From contig CAJUNB010000018.1 of assembly GCA_910587635.1 (NCBI GenBank), positions 62,001 to 126,000 on the forward strand: a stretch of 64,000 bases of DNA. Reading direction: 5' to 3'. Numbering within the stretch: position 1 is the first letter of the stretch; each line of letters opens with the position of its first letter. Positions 47,718-55,431 of the stretch are shown piece after piece. Under the pieces are notes generated by a model. That model saw nothing but the letters and a program-made list of their open reading frames with translations. It had not been told where the DNA came from and did not search any database. Source of the stretch: an uncultured Lachnospiraceae bacterium. Lineage in GTDB: Bacteria; Bacillota; Clostridia; Lachnospirales; Lachnospiraceae. The position numbers and the translations under genes were made by a program.

Positions 47718-48368
47718 TCAATCCTCATATATCTGTTCGAATTTGTGGCACATGGAAAACAGTAACATACCGCACAGGAAAAAAAGTATATAATAGGGGA
47801 GTGCATGTAGAAAGTCCGGCCGACCTCGGTACGTATAAGTCACATAAGGAGCCTGAGCGGGCAAGGGGGTGTTGTTATAAGAAAAGGTGCCTGCTTCCTC
47901 CGGTCCGATCGTAGAACTGCCGGCATACATTATCAACCCATTCTCCGGGCAGTTGGCAGTACGTATTCTCCACGTATATGTCTGTCCAGGCTCCAGTGGG
48001 AGATCCAGAGGGAAGGAAATCCATCGATAATTCATAATATCAGCAATATCAAGAGAAACTGTAGTGACAGGCGTCTGGGCGCTGTTATACAATTCCAGTA
48101 CGGCGGTACCTTCCTGCGCCTGGCTGCTTTTGATAAACTGGAAGGATATACTTTCCAGGTGCTCTTTGAACGATGTGAATTCTCCGGCTGCCATGGCAGA
48201 ACCGGAGAGATCAATACTGCCAGTAATACCCCGGTCAAGGGCTGCTCTCTCATAGGAAGTATGGCCCAGCAGACGAAGGGGCCATACGAGAATACAGAGC
48301 AAAAAAAGAATTCCGAGAATGATATATGGATAAAAGAAAAATAGATTTCTATATTTTTGTAGTGTCAT
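47718..48368 (-). CDS. Membrane protein with extracytoplasmic beta domain
   Basis: 216 residues with a TM helix at each end (about 10-32 and 190-208) around a 150-residue external beta-rich domain (LESISFQFIK, NYRWISFPLDLPLEPGQTY). The same type of domain opens the broken gene at 12053. It is first of the - strand operon and ends one base before the start of the next gene. AGGAGG precedes the ATG, and that site lies inside a 6-bp inverted repeat (48371-48386) that could hide it. Function unknown; a carbohydrate-binding role is conceivable. Confidence 0.6.
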   Translation of the reverse strand: MTLQKYRNLFFFYPYIILGILFLLCILVWPLRLLGHTSYERAALDRGITGSIDLSGSAMAAGEFTSFKEHLESISFQFIKSSQAQEGTAVLELYNSAQTPVTTVSLDIADIMNYRWISFPLDLPLEPGQTYTWRIRTANCPENGLIMYAGSSTIGPEEAGTFSYNNTPLPAQAPYVTYTYRGRPDFLHALPYYILFFLCGMLLFSMCHKFEQIYED

Positions 48369-48396
48369 GATAACCTCCTGAGGTTACGCATTTTTT

Positions 48397-48513
48397 GGCA
48401 GTACGGTATGGCAATACCGAAAAGGGCAGAACCTCAAAATGCTGCGCATTTTTATCGGCAGTACGGTATGGCAATACCGAAAAGGGCAGAACCTCAAAAT
48501 GCTGCGCATTTTT
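48397..48513. repeat. Tandem repeat, two 57-bp copies at 60-bp period
   Basis: The 57-bp unit at 48397-48453 recurs without a mismatch at 48457-48513. A trace of a further copy (CGCATTTTTT) precedes the first. Each unit carries a small perfect hairpin, CGGTAT-GGCA-ATACCG, and a GCTGCGCATTTTT end. The repeats translate as echoes in several frames and I regard none as coding. They lie between divergent genes, so they could affect either promoter. Confidence 0.8.
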
Positions 48514-48544
48514 CGGTCGCTTCGCTCGCCAAATGTCTAAAAAC

Positions 48545-48573
48545 ATATCCGCCTATGCAAGCATGGCGGATAT
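48545..48573. terminator. Bidirectional hairpin
   Basis: 9-bp inverted repeat ATATCCGCC/GGCGGATAT with an ATGC/GCAT inner pair. It is followed by ATTTTTA on the + strand and preceded by AAAAACA (a T run on the - strand). It has terminator form in both directions, yet no gene ends here, so it may belong to the repeat element beside it. Confidence 0.5.
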
Positions 48574-48658
48574 ATTTTTATCCACTTGGCTCTGCCCTTT
48601 GCGTACATTATCCAACATTTCCCGGGAAGTGTCAATTGAGGAAAAAAATGGGATAACG

Positions 48659-48687
48659 TTGTAATAAAATGGTTAATATGGTAAAAT
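48659..48687 (+). promoter_or_regulatory. Promoter of the second acyltransferase module
   Basis: TTGTAA and TAAAAT are separated by 17 bases, about 147 bases before the acyltransferase start codon. The -35 is the same as that of the recombinase-fold gene promoter at 18318. Confidence 0.55.
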
Positions 48688-48833
48688 GTACGCGAAAAAG
48701 ATGAAAACTCAGATTTTATATGCCCATGTTGCGGATGAGGGCTGGGCCATCTGTTCGTAATATATGTTTGAATGAATGGGCATGCTGTATTGTACCCTCA
48801 GCGAACGAGGGGAAGAAGCAGCGAGGTAGCAGT

Positions 48834-49844
48834 ATGGATGAAAAAAAGCGGTGGAAGGAAATGGATATTTTGCGGGGCTGGGCAATTCTGATGGTGCTGC
48901 TGTATCATTCCATTATTGTCTTCCCATTGAATCTGCATGAAATCCAGTGGTGTAAAACGCTGCATACATTTTTATGGACGGTACAGATGCCGCTTTTTTT
49001 TCTGGTGTCCGGTTTTTGTTATTCTTTCCATGGAAATTACAGAGAATATGCACTGCGCAAGTGCAGACGCATACTCGTTCCTCATATTGTATTTTCGGCA
49101 CTGGATATTTTGCCAAGGCTGATTCCCAATCCCCTTGTTCATGAGCAGATGGACATCGGGGCAGCAGTAGTGGATTTTGTATTTTATGGTGGCAGCGACT
49201 GGTTCTTATGGACCTTATTTGTGATCGTTATGGTCTTTCCACTGCTGGAGAAGCTTTTTACCGGCAGTTTGAAAATGAGAAAGGCAGGTATCCTGCTTGT
49301 TATTCTGTTCTTTTTGGGGAAACCATATATGACGGATTTTCTGCTGCTCAACATGGTATGTCAGTATCTGCTCTATTTTTTCTCTGGTTTTGGACTGCGG
49401 CGCAGAGCGGATAGACTGCGGTCTGCAGGACTGCAGAAACGCAATGTTATACCGGGCTTTTTTAGTATGACAGTATGTTTCGCAGTATTTATCTTTTTCA
49501 GTCATAAGCAAATAGGGGAGACATGGGAAATATGCCTGGAATTATTATGTGTATTTGGCAGTTTTCTATTCTTTTTTGGCCTCACGGCTTTTTGCGCGGG
49601 CAGGCTGGGGGATTTTGTGGCAGTTTGCGGCAAATGGTCATTGCAGATGTATTTGCTAGATGCTTATGCGCTTGTATTTACCCGAACGGTTCTTGTTTCG
49701 ATGATGGGACTGGACAATCCGGTCATAATAATTGCTGGTAATTTTCTGCTGGATACCGCGATCGTACTACTGGTATCCCGTTATGTTTTAACAAAAGCAA
49801 AGGTATTCAGGTTTCTTTGTGGGATTCCTGAAAAGGTTGGCTAA
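48834..49844 (+). CDS. Acyltransferase-3 family membrane O-acyltransferase
   Basis: About 336 residues, ten TM helices. The N-terminal KEMDILRGWAILMVLLYHSI carries the conserved Arg and catalytic-type His of the OafA/WecH family, and MPLFFLVSGFCYSF with RRILVPHIVF are the other signatures. ATG 48834 has GAGG seven bases upstream; an in-frame ATG at 48720 gives an unlikely polar extension. It probably O-acetylates a glycan or precursor. It lies 3 bp before the MBOAT gene, so two acyltransferases of different families are made together. Confidence 0.85.
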   Translation: MDEKKRWKEMDILRGWAILMVLLYHSIIVFPLNLHEIQWCKTLHTFLWTVQMPLFFLVSGFCYSFHGNYREYALRKCRRILVPHIVFSALDILPRLIPNPLVHEQMDIGAAVVDFVFYGGSDWFLWTLFVIVMVFPLLEKLFTGSLKMRKAGILLVILFFLGKPYMTDFLLLNMVCQYLLYFFSGFGLRRRADRLRSAGLQKRNVIPGFFSMTVCFAVFIFFSHKQIGETWEICLELLCVFGSFLFFFGLTAFCAGRLGDFVAVCGKWSLQMYLLDAYALVFTRTVLVSMMGLDNPVIIIAGNFLLDTAIVLLVSRYVLTKAKVFRFLCGIPEKVG

Positions 49845-49847
49845 ACT

Positions 49848-51326
49848 ATGCTGTTCAATTCTTATATTTTTATATTCCTGTTTTTGCCACTCAGTCTGGC
49901 CGGTTACTTTTTCTGGAATAAAAGTGGAAAGTATGAGTGGGGAAAACTGTGGTTGACAGCCATGTCGCTCTGGTTCTATGCATGGTTCAACGTTAGTTAC
50001 TTACCGATTATCGTAGTGAGTGTTCTGGGCAATTATGGCCTGTATCGGATATTGCTGGGAAGCAGGGGGCGGGATGAGGTTCGCAAGAGGAATCTGTATC
50101 TTACTGTAGCTGGAGTAGCAGCAAACCTGGGTATCTTATTTTATTACAAATATTTTGATTTTTTTCTGGAAAATATCAATGCCATGTTTCATATGGATCT
50201 GACTCTGCAGCATGTGCTTCTGCCGCTTGGAATCAGCTTTTTTACGTTTCAGCAGGTGGGATTTTTAGTAGATACTTACAGAGAGGAGACAAAGAATTAT
50301 TCCTTCATTGATTATGCACTGTTTGTCACTTTTTTCCCTCAGCTGGTAGCGGGTCCCATCGTGACCCATGATGAAATAATCTGTCAGTTTCAGGATTCAA
50401 GTAAGAAACGGTGGAATACAGAAAATGCCTCCAGAGGTATGTATGCGTTTGTATGTGGTCTGGGAAAAAAGGTGTTGCTGGCAGATATATTCGGAAAAGC
50501 CGTTTCCTGGGGCTTTGCCAATCTGGACAGTATGAACGGTCTGGCAACTCTGTGGATGATGGTTTGTTATATGGTACAGCTTTATTTCGATTTCAGCGGT
50601 TACTGCGATATGGCCAGAGGGATTGGATATTTATTTAATATCCATATACCTGTAAACTTTTTTTCTCCTTATAAATCCGTGAATCTTGTGGATTTCTGGA
50701 AACGGTGGCACATTACGCTCAACCGTTTTTTTACAAAGTATGTTTATATCCCTTTGGGGGGAAACAGAAAGGGAAAAGTTCGCACATGGATTCATATTTT
50801 TATGATCTATCTTGTCAGTGGCATCTGGCACGGGGCCGGTTGGACTTATTTATGCTGGGGCGTTCTTCATGGTATCGTATATGTGCTGACGAGGCAGATG
50901 TTTTCTGCCGTGGAACGGATACCGAAGGTACTTGCCTGGTTTTTTAATATGGCTTTCTTTTTGCTTTCTCTTGTGTTTTTCCGTGCGGAAAATCTCGGAC
51001 AGGCAGTGCTTTTATTACAGAAGATGGTTACGGACAGCTATGGACTTTCAGAAATACCAGAGGCATTTATCCAACAGTTTCAGACGCCGGAATTTTTTTA
51101 CTGTATGAAGGTACTCCGGCTGGACGGATTTTCCTGTAGTAAGTATATTCTGATGTTTGGCTATATGGCAATTGCCTGGTTTATGCTACTTTGCTGTAAA
51201 AACGTTACAGAGAAAACGGAAGATTTCCGGCCCACTTATGGAAAAACGGTCTTTGTGACGATATTGTTTTTATGGTCCGTGGTATCCTTTTCGGAAGTCA
51301 GTGCGTTTCTTTACTTTAATTTTTGA
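49848..51326 (+). CDS. MBOAT-family O-acyltransferase (AlgI/DltB-like)
   Basis: 492 residues, about eleven TM helices, second MBOAT of the window. LVSGIWHGAGWTYLCWGVLH carries the catalytic His near residue 327; VDFWKRWHITLNRFFTKY with YIPLGGN is the other signature. It lacks the polar insert present in the first MBOAT. It is followed after about 56 bp by an SGNH protein, the same partner order as in the first module. Confidence 0.92.
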   Translation: MLFNSYIFIFLFLPLSLAGYFFWNKSGKYEWGKLWLTAMSLWFYAWFNVSYLPIIVVSVLGNYGLYRILLGSRGRDEVRKRNLYLTVAGVAANLGILFYYKYFDFFLENINAMFHMDLTLQHVLLPLGISFFTFQQVGFLVDTYREETKNYSFIDYALFVTFFPQLVAGPIVTHDEIICQFQDSSKKRWNTENASRGMYAFVCGLGKKVLLADIFGKAVSWGFANLDSMNGLATLWMMVCYMVQLYFDFSGYCDMARGIGYLFNIHIPVNFFSPYKSVNLVDFWKRWHITLNRFFTKYVYIPLGGNRKGKVRTWIHIFMIYLVSGIWHGAGWTYLCWGVLHGIVYVLTRQMFSAVERIPKVLAWFFNMAFFLLSLVFFRAENLGQAVLLLQKMVTDSYGLSEIPEAFIQQFQTPEFFYCMKVLRLDGFSCSKYILMFGYMAIAWFMLLCCKNVTEKTEDFRPTYGKTVFVTILFLWSVVSFSEVSAFLYFNF

Positions 51327-51382
51327 CAGAGTTTTCATGGTACAGAAGAATTTGATGCGAAAAAGCAGTGAAGGATAGTAAG

Positions 51383-52438
51383 ATGACATACAAAAGATGG
51401 TTTATCACTACGGGTATTTCCATGCTGGCAGGTCTGATTGGAATCGGGGGGCTCGTCGTAATCGTAGATCCTTTTTTTCATTATCATGGTCCGATACCGG
51501 GGTTTCCCTATCAGATCGATAATCAACTCAGCCAGAATCCGGGAATGGCAGAGCATATGGAATATGACAGTATTATGCTTGGCTCCTCTATGACTGTTAA
51601 TTTTGAAACGGACTGGTTTGAAGAGGAAATGGGACTGCATATGCTGAAGCTTTCCTACAATGGCGCCTATCCGAAGGATATCAGTAATATTATGGAAAAG
51701 GTGGATGCAAACAAAGGAGAGCTCAGGCAGGTTTTCTGGGGTGTGGATCTGGCGTCCTACACCGGAGGGGTGGAAGAGACGAAATATCCTCTGCCGGAAT
51801 ATTTATACAATGAGAGCGTGTGGGACGATGTGAATTACCTGTATAATAAAGGCGTATTGCTGGATTATATTTTGAAACCCGTTGTGGAGAGGGAGCCGAC
51901 AAACTTAAGCAGTGTGTATTCATCGGAAGAATCTCTGAAGGATTGTTACAGTCGGGAATATGTGCTTGCCAATTATACTGTGCCGGAAAAAAATGACGCT
52001 TATTTCCCGGAAGATATGTTCATAGAAGGATTGGAAGCAAATCTGCAGGCCAATATACTGCCGGTGATAGAATCTCATCCCGATACAAAATTTACGATAT
52101 TTTTTCCGCCCTACAGCGTTCTTTACTGGTATGAATATATCCAGAATAACCAAATGGACGCGGTGATGTATGAATATCGTTACTTTATGGAAAAACTGTT
52201 GTTATATGACAATGTGGAACTGTATTTCTTTCCGGGGGAAGAGGAAATTGTCTGTGATCTGGATTTTTATGCGGATACCGGACATTATAATCAGAGTGTC
52301 AATAAATATATGAAACAATGTTTTGCCCTTGGGAAATATTACAGGATTACGGAGGATAATCTGGAAGAAGAGCTGCAAAAGCTGAAGGATATGGTAGACG
52401 GCTACGATTATGATGCACTTTTGGCAGAAAGAGAGTGA
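51383..52438 (+). CDS. Membrane-anchored SGNH-like protein (AlgX/DltD type)
   Basis: About 351 residues with an N-terminal TM anchor and an external domain. The Ser block is DSIMLGSSMTVNF, near residues 61-73, and the Asp/His block is ADTGHYNQSVNKY, near residue 297. ATG 51383 (AAGGA upstream) is preferred over GTG 51368. It presumably receives the acyl group from the MBOAT protein and transfers it to the glycan. It is distinct from the SGNH protein at 38729: shorter, and without the extra C-terminal part. Confidence 0.78.
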   Translation: MTYKRWFITTGISMLAGLIGIGGLVVIVDPFFHYHGPIPGFPYQIDNQLSQNPGMAEHMEYDSIMLGSSMTVNFETDWFEEEMGLHMLKLSYNGAYPKDISNIMEKVDANKGELRQVFWGVDLASYTGGVEETKYPLPEYLYNESVWDDVNYLYNKGVLLDYILKPVVEREPTNLSSVYSSEESLKDCYSREYVLANYTVPEKNDAYFPEDMFIEGLEANLQANILPVIESHPDTKFTIFFPPYSVLYWYEYIQNNQMDAVMYEYRYFMEKLLLYDNVELYFFPGEEEIVCDLDFYADTGHYNQSVNKYMKQCFALGKYYRITEDNLEEELQKLKDMVDGYDYDALLAERE

Positions 52439-52476
52439 ATTGCCGACGCGTAAATTCACGATTGGAGGAAAACAGG

Positions 52477-53514
52477 ATGTTGTTACATTTGGGACTTCTG
52501 GCAGTCTGTACTTGGGTACTGCCATTCTGTATGGGAATGCTGCCGGTCCGTTATATGAAGGAAGAGCATAAATCCTTTGGGATGGTATGGTTGTCAGGCT
52601 GGATGATGATGTTTGCTGTCTTTGAGGTGCTGGTGGTACCTTTTATCGTACGGGAAGCCTCTTTTTCCATGGCAATACAGTGTTATACGGTCGTCATAGG
52701 GATTCTCGCCGTACTCTTTCTTTTTCTGGGACGCAGCACTGTTCCTGCGTGTCTGCGCAAATGGAAAGAAGCCAGGCCAGACTGGGGACAGGCCATGATT
52801 ATGTTTCTTGTTTTGACCCTGATAATACTTCAGCTTATTTTCGCCTTTTATATGCAGTATCTGGATGGGGACGATTCTTTTTTCGTAGCTACATCTCTTA
52901 CGAGCCAGCATACGGATACCATGTACCGGTTTACACCGTATTATGGAGCGAATGGAGGTCTGGACATCAGACATGCCCTTTCCCCGGAACCGATTTTTAT
53001 GGCATGGCTCTCAGAAGTCAGCGGCATTCATGTCACAATCATATGCCATAGCTATATCAGTATCCTGTTTCTGATTCTGATGTACTGTATTTATGGACAG
53101 GTAGGCAGTCAGCTGTTTCCGTTGCAGCGAAAGAACCGATGGCTGTTCCTTCTGTTTCTGAATATATGGTATCTTTTTGGTAATGTATCGATCTATGCGG
53201 CTGAGAGTTTTGCCTATACAAGAACATGGCAGGGAAAAGCTATGTTTCCGAATCTGATGGTGCCGCTGCTGTTTCTGTGGCTCTTATATATGGCAAAAAA
53301 CGAGATGGATGTGGGAGAATGGTCGATGCTGTTCGTCATTATTCTCTGTACGGTATTTACTACCAGTACCGGTATTTTTACCGTTCCGATTTTACTGTTG
53401 CTGGCAGCGGTTATTATGGCAGTCGTCCAGAAACGGGCCTTTCTCATATTACAGACGGGAGCCTGCCTCGTGCCCAGCCTGTTTTTCGGGCTGCTGTATC
53501 TGTTTTTGAAGTAA
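52477..53514 (+). CDS. Multi-pass membrane protein, N-terminal part (DUF6077-like)
   Basis: About 345 residues from ATG 52477, with GGAGG upstream. Around nine TM helices. The loop QYLDGDDSFFVATSLTSQHT has clustered acidic residues as expected for a GT-C active site, and RTWQGKAMFPNLMVPLLF follows. It resembles DUF6077 membrane proteins, from memory. The next gene is in the same reading frame 30 bp later and carries what looks like the remaining C-terminal part, so the pair may be one split gene. Confidence 0.55.
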   Translation: MLLHLGLLAVCTWVLPFCMGMLPVRYMKEEHKSFGMVWLSGWMMMFAVFEVLVVPFIVREASFSMAIQCYTVVIGILAVLFLFLGRSTVPACLRKWKEARPDWGQAMIMFLVLTLIILQLIFAFYMQYLDGDDSFFVATSLTSQHTDTMYRFTPYYGANGGLDIRHALSPEPIFMAWLSEVSGIHVTIICHSYISILFLILMYCIYGQVGSQLFPLQRKNRWLFLLFLNIWYLFGNVSIYAAESFAYTRTWQGKAMFPNLMVPLLFLWLLYMAKNEMDVGEWSMLFVIILCTVFTTSTGIFTVPILLLLAAVIMAVVQKRAFLILQTGACLVPSLFFGLLYLFLK

Positions 53515-53544
53515 GTTAGGATGTCAGAGTAGGAGAGAAATACG

Positions 53545-54390
53545 ATGCTGGAAGTTATGAAGACAACACTGAATATCTACCAGAACTACGGCGGCGATAG
53601 TATGATGACGTTACTGGTAATGGCGGCCATTTTATATTTATGGGTGTCGGAAGAGCGCAGGGAAGTGAAGATTCTCTTCGTCTATCTTGTGACAGGAATC
53701 ATTGCGCTGTTCTTCTTTCCGGTGTTTTCCTATATAGCCATTCATTTTTTTCTGGATTCCCAGGTTTACTATCGTCTGCTCTGGCTCGTCCCTATGGGAA
53801 TGCTTGTGGCCTATGGAGCGGCAAGAGCGGTGAGCCAGATCGAGACAAGAAGAAAAAGAATTATTATGAGCGTTCTTTTTGTGCTTTTCATGGTTCGCGG
53901 CGGCAGCCTCATCTATCAAAATCCCATGGTGACGAAAGCGGAGAATCTGTATCATCTGCCCCCGTCTGTCATTGCCGTGGCGGATGTGATGCATGTGGAA
54001 GACAGGGATGTGAAAGCGGTTGTGCCTTCAGAGATGCTGCAGTTTATCCGGCAGTACGACGCCAGTATATTACTGGCATACGGAAGGGATGCTCTCGTGG
54101 ACGGATGGAATAACAATCCTCTGTACGAAGCGATGGAGGCCAATCCGGTCCGTTCCTATGCCATTACAGATTATGCCAAGCAGCAGGGGGTAGAATATAT
54201 CGTGCTGCGTACGGGAACGCCTGTAGTAGGGACAAATCCTATCAATAAATATGAATTCAGTTATTTAACAACGACGGATAATTATGATATTTATATTTAT
54301 GACAGGGCGGAATTTGCGGAAGAAAAGAAAAAAGAATACGAATCTCTGATCGATCCGGACAGAGTGGACAATTATACACGTACAGAGTAA
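53545..54390 (+). CDS. Membrane protein, C-terminal part of a DUF6077-like pair
   Basis: 281 residues: about three to four TM helices (with YYRLLWLVPMGMLVAYGAAR) and then a soluble end of about 150 residues (QFIRQYDASILLAYGRDALV, VEYIVLRTGTPVVG). The R-L-L-W-L-P segment is typical of the second half of GT-C proteins in this locus. It is in the same frame as the gene before, separated by TAA and TAG codons, but has its own GGAGAG site and ATG. Confidence 0.5.
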   Translation: MLEVMKTTLNIYQNYGGDSMMTLLVMAAILYLWVSEERREVKILFVYLVTGIIALFFFPVFSYIAIHFFLDSQVYYRLLWLVPMGMLVAYGAARAVSQIETRRKRIIMSVLFVLFMVRGGSLIYQNPMVTKAENLYHLPPSVIAVADVMHVEDRDVKAVVPSEMLQFIRQYDASILLAYGRDALVDGWNNNPLYEAMEANPVRSYAITDYAKQQGVEYIVLRTGTPVVGTNPINKYEFSYLTTTDNYDIYIYDRAEFAEEKKKEYESLIDPDRVDNYTRTE

Positions 54391-54423
54391 AATTATCGGA
54401 AGACAGCAAGTCAGGAGGTAGCT

Positions 54424-55416
54424 ATGAAAGAGTTTGACAATACAAAAATTTACTTGATTACAGGAGGTGCAGGATTCATTGGTTTTTATTTATCCAAGCG
54501 CCTGTTGGAAAAAGGAGCAAGGGTCATAGGATTCGACAATCTGAACGATTACTATGAAGTGGCCTTAAAGGAAGCCAGGCTTGAGATTTTAAAACAGTTC
54601 CCCGGCTATACTTTTGTGAAAGGGGATCTGGCTGACAAAGAGGCAGTATCTTCTGTATTTCAAAAATATACCCCGGACATTGCAGTCAATCTGGGGGCTC
54701 AGGCAGGTGTGCGTTACAGTATAGACAATCCCGATGCCTATATTTCTTCCAACCTGATCGGATTCTACAATATACTGGAAGGATGCCGCCATTTCGGGAT
54801 AGAACATCTTGTATTTGCTTCTTCCAGTTCTGTCTACGGAGGAAATAAAAAGGTACCTTTTTCCACGGAGGATAAAGTGGACGGGCCGGTAAGTCTGTAT
54901 GCGGCCACAAAAAAGTCCAACGAGCTGATGGCCCACGCTTACAGTAAGCTGTACGGATACCCTGTGACAGGACTTCGCTTTTTCACCGTCTATGGCCCTA
55001 TGGGAAGGCCGGATATGGCATATTTTAAATTTGCGAAAAAAATAATGAACGGTGAACCTATTCAGGTATACAATAACGGGGATATGCTTCGTGACTTCAC
55101 TTATATCGATGATATTATTACCGGAGTATATCATATTCTGTGCAATCCGCCTGTGGCTAATGAGGAAGGGATTGCCTATAAGATCTATAATATCGGCAAC
55201 AATAAACCGGTGAAGCTGATGGATTTCATTACGACGCTGGAAAAGTGTCTGGGCAAAGAAGCAGTCAAGGAATATTATCCGATGCAGCCGGGGGATGTCT
55301 ATCAGACATATGCGGATGTATCGGAGCTGATGGAGGATTTTGATTTCAGACCGGATACTTCTATTGAAGAAGGGCTTTCAAAGTTTGTGGCTTGGTTTAA
55401 GGAGTATTATCAGTAA
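54424..55416 (+). CDS. UDP-glucuronate 4-epimerase-like NAD-dependent epimerase
   Basis: 330 residues, extended SDR fold. NAD-binding TGGAGFIGFYLSKRLLEKG, then AQAGVRYSIDNPDAY, FASSSSVYGGNKKVPFS, catalytic YAATKKSNELMAH (YxxxK) and GLRFFTVYGPMGRPDMAY. The last two are the fingerprint of the UDP-glucuronate 4-epimerase (CapI/LspL) branch, which makes UDP-galacturonate. It has an AGGAGG start site and lies 15 bp before the second CotH-like gene. A UDP-glucose-type substrate cannot be ruled out. Confidence 0.85.
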   Translation: MKEFDNTKIYLITGGAGFIGFYLSKRLLEKGARVIGFDNLNDYYEVALKEARLEILKQFPGYTFVKGDLADKEAVSSVFQKYTPDIAVNLGAQAGVRYSIDNPDAYISSNLIGFYNILEGCRHFGIEHLVFASSSSVYGGNKKVPFSTEDKVDGPVSLYAATKKSNELMAHAYSKLYGYPVTGLRFFTVYGPMGRPDMAYFKFAKKIMNGEPIQVYNNGDMLRDFTYIDDIITGVYHILCNPPVANEEGIAYKIYNIGNNKPVKLMDFITTLEKCLGKEAVKEYYPMQPGDVYQTYADVSELMEDFDFRPDTSIEEGLSKFVAWFKEYYQ

Positions 55417-55431
55417 CGGGCAGGGATAAGG

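Noticed and set aside
48397..48513. Tandem repeat as a CRISPR array
   Set aside because: Only two full units with 3-bp gaps, no spacers and no cas genes nearby.
48349..48664. Several small ORFs with repeated NAQHFEVLPFS-like sequence
   Set aside because: They are translations of the 57-bp tandem repeat in different frames and strands; no ribosome site or conserved pattern supports them.
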